Below, piece after piece: positions 1 through 8,614 of a stretch of DNA of 64,000 bases. This DNA comes from Gammaproteobacteria bacterium (GTDB lineage Bacteria > Pseudomonadota > Gammaproteobacteria > Steroidobacterales > Foliamicaceae), in contig JAPOWV010000069.1 of NCBI GenBank assembly GCA_026707445.1, positions 44,115 through 108,114 of the forward strand, in the 5' to 3' direction. The position numbers and the translations under genes were made by a program. The number at the start of each line of letters is the position of its first letter. Within the stretch, counting starts at the first letter, position 1. The notes below the pieces were generated by a model. The model saw only the letters and a program-made list of their open reading frames with translations. It had not been told where the DNA came from and did no database searches.

Positions 1-793
1 TGGTGTTCTGGCCTTCGTCCAGTATGACAAAGCTGCTGTTGAGCGATCTGCCGCGCATATAGGCCAGTGGCGCCACCTCGATCACGCCGCGTTCCAGCCA
101 GCGGGCAACCCGTTCCGGCCCCAGCATCGCGTAGAGCGCGTCGTAAACCGGCCGCAGGTAGGGATCGACCTTGCTGGCCAGGTCGCCTGGCAGGAAACCC
201 AGCCGCTCGCCGGCCTCCACGGCCGGGCGCACCAGAACGATGCGCTGCACATGTCCGGCGCTGTGCGCTTCAAGCGCGCAAGCCACCGCCAGCCAGGTCT
301 TTCCGGTCCCGGCGGGACCGATACCGAAGGTCAGGTCGCGCGAACGGATCTCCTTGACGTAGCGGCGCTGGTTGGCGCCGCGAGGGCGCACGCGGATCCG
401 GGGTGTGATCACCACCGGCTGCACATCTTCGGCGCCGTCGCGGCCGCCATGCGCATCGCCGTCGGGACCGCCGCCGTTGGCCGCCGGATCGCGGCCGGCG
501 CCTTCGGCGCATTCCGTCAGGCAAGCCTGGATGCGGGCTGCATCCAGCGATTCCTCCGCGGCCATGCGATACAGCTCGGTCAGCGCCATGGCGCCCGCGC
601 TGATGGCTTCCTTCGAACCTCGCACGCGAAACCGGTTGCCCCTGCTTGAAATCCGCACGCCCAGGCCCTGCTCGATCTGGCGCAGGTGCTTGTCGAATTC
701 CCCGCACAGGTTGGCCAACGCGCCGTTGTTCGCGGGTCGGAGGACGACCTCCCTGGTATGGGCCTGGCTATTCAGGGCGCGGGAAAACCTCAG
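1..793 (-). CDS. phoH: PhoH-like ATPase (YbeZ type), 3' end outside window
   Basis: Reading the - strand gives an open frame that leaves the window before its stop. It holds a P-loop ([13 protein letters not shown], codons near 305-345 of the window) and the PhoH-typical stretch [20 protein letters not shown] at the very edge, which carries the Walker B DEGQ. PhoH/YbeZ proteins are cytoplasmic ATPases linked to ribosome and RNA metabolism, usually encoded miaB-ybeZ-ybeY; the order here agrees. No ATG is available near the 5' end. The frame is open back through the miaB stop, and a CTG at 791-793 overlaps the miaB TGA (another CTG is at 773-775), so the start is uncertain and translation is probably coupled to miaB. 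Identification is firm; the start is not. Confidence 0.9.
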   Translation of the reverse strand, partial: MRFSRALNSQAHTREVVLRPANNGALANLCGEFDKHLRQIEQGLGVRISSRGNRFRVRGSKEAISAGAMALTELYRMAAEESLDAARIQACLTECAEGAGRDPAANGGGPDGDAHGGRDGAEDVQPVVITPRIRVRPRGANQRRYVKEIRSRDLTFGIGPAGTGKTWLAVACALEAHSAGHVQRIVLVRPAVEAGERLGFLPGDLASKVDPYLRPVYDALYAMLGPERVARWLERGVIEVAPLAYMRGRSLNSSFVILDEGQNT

Positions 794-2130
794 GCCGCAA
801 GGGATTCCGGCAGCAGCCGGCCGCGCAGTGAATTCGGCAATGCTTCGGTAATCACAACGTCAACAAACCGCCCGATCAGCGCGGGCGGTCCGTCAAAGTT
901 TACCCAGCGATTGTTGCCCGTGCGACCCGCCAGCAGGCCTTCGCCCCGGCGCGCCGGGCGCTCGACGAGAATCCGCTGTGACGTGTTGACCATTTGCGCG
1001 GAAATCCGCCGCGCCCCGCCGGTGATCAATGCCTGCAGCCGCTGAAGCCGCTTGAGCTTGATGTCCTGCGGCACCTGCTCTTCCATCCGTTCGGCGGGCG
1101 TGCCCGGACGGGGGCTGTACATGAAGCTGAAGGACTGGTCGAAACCGATGTCCTCGACCAGATTCAGCGTGTCGGCGAATTCCTCTTCGGTCTCACCGGG
1201 AAAACCCACGATAAAGTCGGAAGCCACGCTGATGCCGGGCCGGGCGCGCCGCAGGCGGGCGATCTTGTCGCGATACTCGTCCGCCGTGTAGCCCCGTTTC
1301 ATGCGGGCCAGCACGCTGTCCGAGCCGCTCTGCACCGGCAGATGCAAGTAGGAAGGCAGCTTATCGAAGCGCGCGTAGGCGTCGATGAGCCGGCCGTCGA
1401 ATTCCATGGGGTGCGAGGTCGTGAAGCGGATCCTGCCGATACTCTTCAGTTTCGACACGTAGCGGATCAGCCCGGCGAGGTCCTCAAGTCCGCCCGACGG
1501 CGCAACTCCGCGATAGCCGTTGACGTTCTGGCCGAGCAGGTTGATCTCGCGCACGCCCTGGCGCTCCAGTTGGATTGCCTCGGCCAGCACGTCCGCCACC
1601 GGTCTGGAGATTTCCTCGCCGCGCGTGTACGGAACGACGCAAAACGAGCAGTACTTGCTGCAGCCCTCCATGATCGACAGATGGGCCACGGGCGAGGCGG
1701 TCTTCGGCGCCGGCAATTCTTCGAATTTTTCTTCGGCGGGGAACGCGATGTCCACTACCGGTCCGGAAGCGGCGGCCGACTGACGAAGCAGGCCGGGAAG
1801 CCGGTGCAGCGTTTGCGGGCCGAATATGATGTCCACGTAGGGCGCGCGCTTGCCGATGGCCTCACCTTCCTGGCTTGCGACGCACCCGCCCACGCCGATC
1901 TTCATTTCCGGCCGCCTGCGTTTGAGGGCCTTGTAGCGGCCGAGTTCGGAGAACAGTTTTTCCTGGGGTTTCTCGCGGACCGAGCAGGTGTTGATCAATA
2001 CGAGGTCGGCTTCCTCGGGTTTGTCGGTGAGGGTGTACCCGCGGCTCTCGCGCAGCACGTCCGCCATCCGCGCCGAGTCGTATTCGTTCATCTGGCACCC
2101 GAAGGTGCGTATGAAGAGTTTGCCACTCAT
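790..2130 (-). CDS. miaB: tRNA-2-methylthio-N6-dimethylallyladenosine synthase
   Basis: 446 residues, the normal family length. MiaB is a radical-SAM methylthiotransferase that converts i6A37 to ms2i6A37 in tRNAs reading UNN codons. The N-terminal UPF0004 domain has the three cluster cysteines (FGCQMN, NTCSVRE, GGCVAS). The radical-SAM motif [15 protein letters not shown] lies near residue 155, and the C-terminal roughly 65 residues form the TRAM domain. It lies downstream of ssb on the same strand and its TGA overlaps the possible start of phoH, indicating one transcription unit. The ATG at 2130 is only a few bases from the inverted-repeat element at 2138-2245, so that element must form part of the 5' leader if transcription comes from ssb. 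Confidence 0.97.
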   Translation of the reverse strand: MSGKLFIRTFGCQMNEYDSARMADVLRESRGYTLTDKPEEADLVLINTCSVREKPQEKLFSELGRYKALKRRRPEMKIGVGGCVASQEGEAIGKRAPYVDIIFGPQTLHRLPGLLRQSAAASGPVVDIAFPAEEKFEELPAPKTASPVAHLSIMEGCSKYCSFCVVPYTRGEEISRPVADVLAEAIQLERQGVREINLLGQNVNGYRGVAPSGGLEDLAGLIRYVSKLKSIGRIRFTTSHPMEFDGRLIDAYARFDKLPSYLHLPVQSGSDSVLARMKRGYTADEYRDKIARLRRARPGISVASDFIVGFPGETEEEFADTLNLVEDIGFDQSFSFMYSPRPGTPAERMEEQVPQDIKLKRLQRLQALITGGARRISAQMVNTSQRILVERPARRGEGLLAGRTGNNRWVNFDGPPALIGRFVDVVITEALPNSLRGRLLPESLAA

Positions 2131-2137
2131 CGGTCAC

Positions 2138-2245
2138 GCCCTTTCTTGACCCCCTTCTTCCGGGAGACGCATAAATCCATCCATGGAGCTTGGTTCCGGC
2201 ATCCCTGCCTCCAACACTCCCGGAAGAAGGGGGTCAAGAAAGGGC
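2138..2245. repeat. Long inverted-repeat element, copy 1 (29-bp perfect arms, 50-nt loop)
   Basis: Arms 2138-2166 and 2217-2245 are perfect reverse complements over 29 bp and enclose a 50-nt loop (2167-2216). The inner ten bases of the arm (cttccgggag) and the loop are shared with copy 2 at 32186-32297, with four differences in the 50-nt loop. The outer 19 bases of the arm are unique to this place. It sits between the ssb stop and the miaB start. No T-run follows the stem on either strand, so it is not an ordinary intrinsic terminator. Confidence 0.9.
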
Positions 2246-2278
2246 TCACGGTGTGCCGAGTCCCAAAGGGAGGAGGCT

Positions 2279-2725
2279 TCAGAAGGGGACCTCGTCGTCC
2301 ATGACGCCCGAGTCCGTGCCTCCGGGGTTGCTTCGCTGGGCGTTGCCGGACGGCTGCGAGGCGCGCCGCTGGTCGTAGTCGCCGTCGCCGCCGCGCCTGT
2401 CGAGGAACTGCATGTCATCGGCCACCACTTCGGTGCTGCGCCGTTCCTGTCCCTCGCGGTCCTGCCAGGACCGCGTGCGCAAGCGCCCCTCGACGTAGAT
2501 CCGCGAACCCTTCTGCAGGTACTGCTGCGCCAGTTCGGCCCGGCGGCCGAAAAGCACCACGTTATGCCACTCCGTATGCTCCTGGACCTGGCCGGTGTCC
2601 CGCCGGGTCCATCGCTCGTTTGTGGCGATCCGAATGTTCGCCACCGGGTTTCCGTTCGTCATCTGGCGGACTTCCACATCGTGCCCCAGGTTGCCGACCA
2701 GTATTACCTTGTTTACACCGCGCAT
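2279..2725 (-). CDS. ssb: Single-stranded DNA-binding protein
   Basis: 148 residues. The N-terminal OB-fold (about residues 1-110, opening [20 protein letters not shown]) binds ssDNA as a tetramer. A Gly/Asn/Gln-rich flexible tail follows, ending in the acidic tip DDEVPF, which matches the DDDIPF-type peptide that recruits SSB partner proteins. The protein acts in replication, recombination and repair. It is followed by the inverted-repeat element and then miaB. In gammaproteobacteria ssb usually faces uvrA across a short divergent promoter; here uvrA begins at 10421. No obvious SOS box was seen in the 240 nt upstream. Confidence 0.97.
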   Translation of the reverse strand: MRGVNKVILVGNLGHDVEVRQMTNGNPVANIRIATNERWTRRDTGQVQEHTEWHNVVLFGRRAELAQQYLQKGSRIYVEGRLRTRSWQDREGQERRSTEVVADDMQFLDRRGGDGDYDQRRASQPSGNAQRSNPGGTDSGVMDDEVPF

Positions 2726-2965
2726 TTTTCACTCTCCCAAGCGCTCCTTCCTCAAGGAAAGGTATTCCAGACTATTGTGCCATCACTTCCCCCGCCGCCC
2801 CCGACGCGAATCGCGGCGCGTTTCGACCGAAAAGCACGCACGGCGCAAAACTCGCGCTTCCCGATGCGATTCGCCGCAGGGGTCTTTCGTGGCTGCCGGA
2901 GAGCGTCCATCGCCGATCAGCACAGCGCAGTATCGAAGGCGGCCAGGCAGTCCAGACCGGACGGT

Positions 2966-3400
2966 TCAGGTGAGCGGGTCGATGATCGTGAGGAACGGAA
3001 ACCTCGCGAAGTCCGTATCGCGCGTGTAAATCCGGTTGATCCCGTTTTCCCGCATGATTACGGCGGTGTGGACATCGTGAAGGATATTGCCCCGCAGGCC
3101 CGGCAGTTCGGCCATCGTTTGCCCCAGAACCGCCTGATGCCGATTCGTTTCGGTCAACAGGGCGAAGCCGGGGGCTGCCAGTATCGAACTGATGAAGGAC
3201 CATGCAAAATTCAGATTCCAGGGCGATCGAAACACGCGCGGATGGGTGCTTACGCGCAGAAACTCGTAGCATATGCTCCAGCTCAGGTAGCTTGGTACCG
3301 GATCCGCGCGCAGACTCTCAAGAAGACGCCGGCAAGGGACGTGAAATTCGGAATCCTTGTCTGCCGCGTAAAGCAGCACATTGGTGTCAACAACGCGCAA
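2966..3400 (-). CDS. PIN-domain ribonuclease toxin (VapC type)
   Basis: 144 residues. It starts with the PIN signature VVDTNVLLYAAD (first catalytic Asp), has an internal acidic stretch HDVHTAVIMREN and ends with YTRDTDFARFP, the positions of the other metal-binding acidic residues. PIN toxins of VapBC pairs are Mg-dependent RNases that usually cleave tRNA or rRNA. The start codon is a TTG that follows directly on the TGA of the upstream antitoxin, so the two are translationally coupled. It is the more distal gene of a two-gene unit transcribed away from the orphan gene at 3808. Function is by family; the target is unknown. Confidence 0.85.
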   Translation of the reverse strand: MRVVDTNVLLYAADKDSEFHVPCRRLLESLRADPVPSYLSWSICYEFLRVSTHPRVFRSPWNLNFAWSFISSILAAPGFALLTETNRHQAVLGQTMAELPGLRGNILHDVHTAVIMRENGINRIYTRDTDFARFPFLTIIDPLT

Positions 3401-3640
3401 TCAGACATCTTCCATGGCGGCATGGAGTTCATCGCGGCTTGCAACGTCAACCCGAGCGCCGCCGCTGGACCAGGAGGGCAGCTTCGGCAAAATCCTGCCT
3501 TCTTCCCCCGATTCCGCGCTTTCACCCAATATCCGCCGAAGGCCAGCTTCCACCAGTGCGGACATGGTTGCGCCCCGGCGGGCTGCTTCTTCACGGAGCC
3601 TTTTCATGACACCATCGTCAATGTTCAGCGTGGTCTTCAT
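3401..3640 (-). CDS. Ribbon-helix-helix antitoxin (VapB type)
   Basis: 79 residues from the ATG at 3638-3640. The frame is open further upstream, but MKTTLNIDDGVMKRLREEAA is the classical beginning of a ribbon-helix-helix antitoxin, so that start was chosen. The N-terminal half should bind the operator DNA and the C-terminal half (GGARVDVASRDELHAAMEDV) should wrap the toxin. Its stop abuts the toxin TTG. It pairs with the PIN protein encoded immediately downstream; autoregulation is expected from the family, but no clear operator palindrome was identified. Confidence 0.82.
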   Translation of the reverse strand: MKTTLNIDDGVMKRLREEAARRGATMSALVEAGLRRILGESAESGEEGRILPKLPSWSSGGARVDVASRDELHAAMEDV

Positions 3641-3807
3641 ATGGGAAACCATACCGAGAATATGGAAAACCGTCAACCGCTGGCGCCGCTGATGCCTGCG
3701 GTGGCATCGCGCGGACATAGAGCCGTTGCGCGCATAAGCACGACGCCGTGGGACGCTGTTGGCTCGTGGCGTCGGACGTGTGGCAAGTTACCCGGTCGCG
3801 CCCGTCG

Positions 3808-4716
3808 TTAGTCGCCTGCAGGCCGAGACCGGTCTGGCAATTCGACCTCATAGGCTTCCAGCGAACTGTTCATAACGGCCTCGATCAGCTCGCGCGAGCC
3901 GGCCAGGTAGTTTGAGTGGTAGCTGTACAGGTTCGCGAGAAACCATTCCCGGGAGGCGGGCCATAGGACATGCGGGACGCCCTCGCTCCGCTCGAACGAG
4001 TCCGGACGCGCCAGCCACTCGCCCAGGTCGCCGAATTTGCATGCCCAGATGAAATAGTCCCAGTGCGGCGTGGCGAGCTTTACGTCAGTGCGCCATTCTC
4101 GACCAACTGCACCCTCCCACTTGCCGCTCAAACACCGATCACCGGGCTGCGTCCAGCGCGACAGCAGGTTGAACAGGGACTCGGCCACGAACGGTTCCAA
4201 GGTCCCTTCTCGAGGTCCCCACGTCCACGCCTGCTCGGGAGATACTGCCCGGTTGCCGTACTCAATCGTCGGCCCGGCAATGTCGGACCAGCGCGTTTCC
4301 TTGTGCATGTCCAAACCACTTGCTTTTGCCACGTCGATCCATTTGACCGGTCTTGCCCAAAGGCCGCCCTCACGGTCGTCAGCAAAGTTGTCGATCGCAC
4401 CGTCGGCTCCCGGTGCTGCCCATTTCCAGGCCGGATTGGGAAGCCAGGCATAAGTCTCGAATCCGGTCGGAACGAACTGGCCCACGGCGCCGCCGTCACC
4501 GTCCATCACGATTCCGTCAATTTCGCCGGCGTCCGCCCGCGTGTAAATAGACGGCAGAACCCGGACCTGAACCAGCTCGGCCAGTTCCGACGGTACCCGC
4601 CGCCTGGCCAGCATCATTTGCAGACGCAGGCCAAGCGGCAACCTCTTGGCGCCACTTGTGTAGACGTCATGGTGGATCCTCACGATCCGCGGCCGCTTCG
4701 ATCTCAGCCAACGCAA
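3808..4716 (-). CDS. Uncharacterised protein, orphan in the accessory island
   Basis: Open frame of 302 residues with no family I recognise. It is rich in Trp and Tyr (WSDIAGPTIEYGNRAV, HVLWPASREWFLANLYSYHS) and has no signal peptide, membrane segment or nucleotide-binding motif, so it is probably a soluble cytoplasmic protein. The far 5' codon is TTG; a GTG twelve codons in or the ATG pair around residue 34 are alternative starts. It lies alone between two TA pairs and is transcribed in the same direction as the first pair. Codon use looks coding throughout (uninterrupted, protein-like composition), but its function cannot be named. Confidence 0.6.
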   Translation of the reverse strand: MRWLRSKRPRIVRIHHDVYTSGAKRLPLGLRLQMMLARRRVPSELAELVQVRVLPSIYTRADAGEIDGIVMDGDGGAVGQFVPTGFETYAWLPNPAWKWAAPGADGAIDNFADDREGGLWARPVKWIDVAKASGLDMHKETRWSDIAGPTIEYGNRAVSPEQAWTWGPREGTLEPFVAESLFNLLSRWTQPGDRCLSGKWEGAVGREWRTDVKLATPHWDYFIWACKFGDLGEWLARPDSFERSEGVPHVLWPASREWFLANLYSYHSNYLAGSRELIEAVMNSSLEAYEVELPDRSRPAGD

Positions 4717-4918
4717 GCAGTCCGTCTCCTCATCTGCACGAAGTCACTCTGATACTTGACGGAGTGTACCGCTGCTTGTACAGGTCGCCGGGCGAGCGGC
4801 CCGGGAACCGGGTCCAAGGCGGCCGGCGCGGCGCTCCATGCGAAGCTTGACCTGTGGATGGCGACGGCCCGCGCGATGGTGACGCGGCTGCGAGGGTATT
4901 GCTGACCGTTTGTGTATA

Positions 4919-4946
4919 TTGACGCACCGGGAAAAATGTGTAACAT
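4919..4946 (+). promoter_or_regulatory. Candidate sigma-70 promoter of the second PIN pair
   Basis: A -35-like TTGACG (4919-4924), 16-nt spacer and -10-like TAACAT (4941-4946) precede the antitoxin ATG at 4968. The expected transcript start would leave a leader of only about 15 nt, and there is no Shine-Dalgarno sequence. Confidence 0.5.
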
Positions 4947-4956
4947 TCATACACAT
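4936..4956. promoter_or_regulatory. Palindromic operator candidate
   Basis: A perfect 7-bp inverted repeat (atgtgta 4936-4942, tacacat 4950-4956, 7-nt spacer) overlaps the putative -10 box. A further gtgtata half-site lies at 4912-4918. This arrangement suits autorepression by the ribbon-helix-helix antitoxin encoded just downstream. Confidence 0.5.
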
Positions 4957-4967
4957 CTGCAACTCTT

Positions 4968-5258
4968 ATGAGCAATAACGTCATGGCTCGAATTCAATTG
5001 CTTGTACGCGATGAAGACCGGGACCGCTTCGTGCATCAGGCGCGCGCGGAGGGCATTACCTTGAGCGCCTGGCTCAGGGCGGCGGCGCACCAGCGGCTTG
5101 GAGACAAGCAACAGGCCCACCCCTTTCGCTCGGCGGCGGAAATGCGCGACTTCTTTCGTGAATGCGATGAGCTCGAAGGCCCCCGAACCGAACCGGACTG
5201 GGAACAACATCTGCGCGTGATCGAGCAATCCCGCAGGCGCGGCGCCGCCGAAACATGA
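4968..5258 (+). CDS. Ribbon-helix-helix antitoxin of PIN pair 2
   Basis: 96 residues. The N-terminal ARIQLLVRDEDRDRFVHQA followed by EGITLSAWLRAAAHQRLGD has the strand-helix-helix layout of MetJ/Arc-type antitoxins. The C-terminal region is acidic and probably toxin-binding (FRECDELEGPRTEPDWEQHL). A start at the second Met, five codons later, is also possible. The stop overlaps the toxin start by four bases (ATGA at 5255-5258), which is typical of TA operons. A promoter with an overlapping palindrome sits right upstream. Confidence 0.8.
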   Translation: MSNNVMARIQLLVRDEDRDRFVHQARAEGITLSAWLRAAAHQRLGDKQQAHPFRSAAEMRDFFRECDELEGPRTEPDWEQHLRVIEQSRRRGAAET

Positions 5259-5635
5259 TTTTCGTGGACACCAATGTGTTCATGTATGCGGTGGGAAAGC
5301 CCCACCCGCTTCGAGAACACGCGCAGCGGTTCTTCACCGACGCCTTGCGTGACGAGTCGCGTCTTTGCATGTCGGCGGAAGTCGTGCAGGAATTGCTGCA
5401 TGCCTACCTTGCGGCCGGGCGAACAAAGACGCTGGACGCAGCCCTGTCGCTGATCGCAAGGACACGAACGGAAGTATGGCCGCTGGAATTCGAGGACGTA
5501 ACCCTGGCGCGGCAACTGCATGAGCAGCTACCCACCTTGACGGCACGCGATTTGTGCCATATCGCGTGCTGCCGCAGGCGCGGGGTGCATGAAGTGAAGA
5601 CTTTCGATCAGGCCCTGGGCGGCATCCGCGTTTGA
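5255..5635 (+). CDS. PIN-domain toxin of PIN pair 2
   Basis: 126 residues. The PIN signature MIFVDTNVFMYAVGKPHPLR opens the protein, the mid-region has the conserved Glu of the fold (MSAEVVQELLHAY), and LTARDLCHIACC and VKTFDQAL hold the later acidic residues. It is probably a VapC-like RNase. It overlaps its antitoxin by four bases. Its own TGA overlaps the TTG start of the MmeI-like gene downstream, so the TA pair and the restriction enzyme form one tightly packed three-gene operon. Confidence 0.85.
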   Translation: MIFVDTNVFMYAVGKPHPLREHAQRFFTDALRDESRLCMSAEVVQELLHAYLAAGRTKTLDAALSLIARTRTEVWPLEFEDVTLARQLHEQLPTLTARDLCHIACCRRRGVHEVKTFDQALGGIRV

Positions 5636-8505
5636 AGTACGCGGAACGGTGGATTCCGGCTGATGCGCCTTTCGTGGACCGTGTGCGCGCGGCTGCGTTT
5701 GCGGAGGAATGGCGGGACGCGGCATACGAGAAGGGCGAGACGCAGAGTTTCTATAATGACTTCTTCCATGTGTTCGGCATACGGCGGCGTTCGGTGGCGC
5801 GCTACGAGGAACACGTCGCCAAGCTCGACAACCGTTCCGGCTTCATCGATCTCTTCTGGCCGGGCGAGCTCATCGTAGAACAGAAGAGCGCCGGGCGCGA
5901 TCTGAAGAAGGCGTATGGGCAGGCCGGCGAGTATTTCGATGCGTTGCCGGAAGACGAGCGTCCCCGCTACATCTTGGTCAGCGACTTTCAGACATTCGAA
6001 CTGCATGATCTGAGCGAGCGGGAAGTCGTCCCCTTCACGCTGGCGGAACTGCCCGCGAACGTCGAAGCGTTCGCGTTCATGCTCGGTTTGCGGCGGCGTG
6101 AATTCCGCGATCAGGACCCCGTCAATATCAAGGCGGCCGAGCTGGTGGGCCGGCTGCGCGATGCGCTTTACGAGTCCGGCTACCGGGGGCACGATCTGGA
6201 GCAGTTCCTGGTGCGGGTCGTGTTCTGCCTGTTCGCCGATGACACGGGCATCTTCGAGCGCGACATTTTTCTGGACTTCATTGACGAGCGTACCGGCAAG
6301 GACGGATCGGATACGGGCGCGCGGTTGATCGAGCTGTTTCAGGTTCTGGATACGCCGGAAGAGGACCGCCACGCGACCCGCGATGAGGACCTGCTGCGCT
6401 TTCCGTATGTGAACGGTTCCCTGTTCGACGGCGCGCTGCGCATTCCCGCTTTCGATTCGTTCATGCGCGAGAAGTTGCTGGAAGCCTGCAGGTTCAACTG
6501 GTCGAACATATCGCCCGCCATCTTCGGCGCGCTGTTCCAGTCGGTGATGGATCCGGCCGAGCGCCGCGCCCAGGGCGCGCACTACACCACCGAGAAGAAC
6601 ATCCTCAAGGTAATCGAGCCGCTGTTCATGGACGACCTTCGCGCCGAGTTCGAGCGCCTTAAGGCGCGCAAGGACACGCGCCGCCAGGCGGACCTTGAGC
6701 GCTTTCACGAGAAACTCTCAAGACTCAAGTTCCTCGACCCGGCCTGCGGCTGCGGCAACTTCCTGATCATCGCCTACCGGGAGTTGCGCGAACTGGAGAA
6801 TGAGGTCCTACAGGAAATCCACGCGAGGACTCTCCAACGCCTGAGTCGACTCACGGGCGGCTCCAATCTCCCGTCCGACCAGCTTTCCCGCATCGACGTG
6901 GATCAGTTCTACGGCATCGAACTTGGCGAGTTCCCGGCCCGCATCGCGGAGACCGCGCTGTGGATGATGGATCACATCATGAACACCCGGCTGAGTCTGG
7001 TGTTCGGCCAGACCTATGCGCGCATTCCGCTTGATAGCTCGCCGAACATCGTCCACGGCGACGCGCTGGAAACGGACTGGTCCGAGTTGCTGCCGCCCAG
7101 TGAATGCTCCTTCGTCTTCGGCAATCCGCCCTTTGTAGGTCAAAGCTATCAGATATCCAATCAGCGAAAACAGATGCGGCACCTCTTGGATCCGGCGGGG
7201 AAACGAGCAGGGTCGTTAGACTATGTGACCGCTTGGTTCATTAGGGCTGGTGAGTATGTGCGGGGCGGCCATGCCCCGATAGGCTTCGTCGCGACCAACT
7301 CAATTGCGCAGGGCGAGCAGGCTGCACAACTCTGGCCCCTCCTGTTCGAGCGCTGCAAACTGGAGATCGCCTTCGCGCACCGCACCTTCGCCTGGGGCTC
7401 GGACGCGCGCGGCAAGGCGCATGTGCATGTCATTATTCTGGGCCTTGACCGGCGCGATTCCCAGCGGGCAGAAAAACGATTGTTCAGCTATTCGAACATC
7501 AATGGAGAGCCGGAGGAAAGCCGCCATGCGGCGCTCTCGCCGTACTTATTCGATGCGGGCAGGCTGTCGGACCCGCACCTGACGGTGCAAGAAGAGAATC
7601 AGCCAATAAATGGGCTTACGAGGTCCCGGATGGGGACCAAACCAGTCGTAGGCCAGCACTATCTTTTCTCTCGCGCAGAAAAATCTGAGTTCATTGCGGC
7701 AGAACCCGGCGCGTCTGCGTACTTTCGACCATTTGTTGGCTCACGAGAATTTCTGCAGGGAAAAGACCGCTACATCCTGCACTTGACCAATATCCAGCCC
7801 AATGAGCTTGCCAAACTGCCAATGACGAGAGCACGCGTTGCAGCCGTTAAGAAAATGCGGTCGGCGAGCCGCAAAGCGGCAACACGCGCGCTTGCCGAAT
7901 TCCCAACCCAATATGAGGTTCCGACCATTCCAACCTCACCTTTTCTGGTGATTCCAGAAGTAAGCTCTGAGCGCCGCGAATACGCGCCCATCGGCTGGCT
8001 GGAACCGCCGGTGATTCCCAGTAACCTCGTCCGTGTCGTGGAGCATGCCACGCTCGCCGATTTCGCCCTGCTGACCTCGGCGATGCACATGGCTTGGCTG
8101 CGCCTTGTCGGCGGACGATTGGAGAGCCGGTACCGCTATTCCATCGGCCTCGTTTACAACACCTTCCCGACGCCGACGGGCTTCGCCAGCGGAGATTTGG
8201 ACGTATCGAAACTGGAGCCGCTGGCGCAAGCTGTGCTTGATGCCCGCTCTGCGCATCCGGACGCGACCTTGGCCAACCTCTACGATCCCGACCTCATGCC
8301 GCCGATCCTGCGCAAGGCTCACCGGGCGCTCGACCGCGCCGTGGACCGGCTCTACCGGCGAGGCGGCTTCACGTCAGAACGCGAGCGCGTCGAACGCCTC
8401 TTCGCCCTCTACGAAAAAATGCGCGCACCGCTGCGCATCAACCCGCAGCAAACGTGCAAGCAACGCTCCAGAAGGAGTTCGTCGGTGATAAAGTCGCAAA
8501 CTTAA
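5632..8505 (+). CDS. MmeI-like type IIG/IIL restriction-modification enzyme
   Basis: 957 residues, close to MmeI (about 920). The N-terminal nuclease domain shows D73-x9-E83-x-K85 within FIDLFWPGELIVEQKSAGRD, the spacing known for MmeI. The methyltransferase core has motif I FLDPACGCGNFL (near residue 368) and motif IV NPPF (near 497), as in gamma-class N6-adenine methyltransferases. The C-terminal third is the presumed target-recognition and helical region. Such enzymes cut at a fixed distance from their site and methylate one strand of it with the same polypeptide. The start is a TTG overlapping the TGA of the PIN toxin. The target-recognition part (about 7600-7960) is visibly less GC-rich than the flanking core, as expected if specificity modules are exchanged. 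Confidence 0.88.
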   Translation: MKYAERWIPADAPFVDRVRAAAFAEEWRDAAYEKGETQSFYNDFFHVFGIRRRSVARYEEHVAKLDNRSGFIDLFWPGELIVEQKSAGRDLKKAYGQAGEYFDALPEDERPRYILVSDFQTFELHDLSEREVVPFTLAELPANVEAFAFMLGLRRREFRDQDPVNIKAAELVGRLRDALYESGYRGHDLEQFLVRVVFCLFADDTGIFERDIFLDFIDERTGKDGSDTGARLIELFQVLDTPEEDRHATRDEDLLRFPYVNGSLFDGALRIPAFDSFMREKLLEACRFNWSNISPAIFGALFQSVMDPAERRAQGAHYTTEKNILKVIEPLFMDDLRAEFERLKARKDTRRQADLERFHEKLSRLKFLDPACGCGNFLIIAYRELRELENEVLQEIHARTLQRLSRLTGGSNLPSDQLSRIDVDQFYGIELGEFPARIAETALWMMDHIMNTRLSLVFGQTYARIPLDSSPNIVHGDALETDWSELLPPSECSFVFGNPPFVGQSYQISNQRKQMRHLLDPAGKRAGSLDYVTAWFIRAGEYVRGGHAPIGFVATNSIAQGEQAAQLWPLLFERCKLEIAFAHRTFAWGSDARGKAHVHVIILGLDRRDSQRAEKRLFSYSNINGEPEESRHAALSPYLFDAGRLSDPHLTVQEENQPINGLTRSRMGTKPVVGQHYLFSRAEKSEFIAAEPGASAYFRPFVGSREFLQGKDRYILHLTNIQPNELAKLPMTRARVAAVKKMRSASRKAATRALAEFPTQYEVPTIPTSPFLVIPEVSSERREYAPIGWLEPPVIPSNLVRVVEHATLADFALLTSAMHMAWLRLVGGRLESRYRYSIGLVYNTFPTPTGFASGDLDVSKLEPLAQAVLDARSAHPDATLANLYDPDLMPPILRKAHRALDRAVDRLYRRGGFTSERERVERLFALYEKMRAPLRINPQQTCKQRSRRSSSVIKSQT

Positions 8506-8614
8506 GTTTGGGGCTTATTTCACAGTTCGGCATGAACGTTTCCCGCAGAATACATTCCCGAAACACAGGGTCGCTTGTGGAGGAAATCAAGGGCGGGGCG
8601 GAGGTCGAGGCCGT

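Noticed and set aside
2138..2245. Reading the inverted-repeat element as an ordinary rho-independent terminator
   Set aside because: The 50-nt loop is far too long, no T-run follows on either strand, and the loop is conserved at a distant locus.
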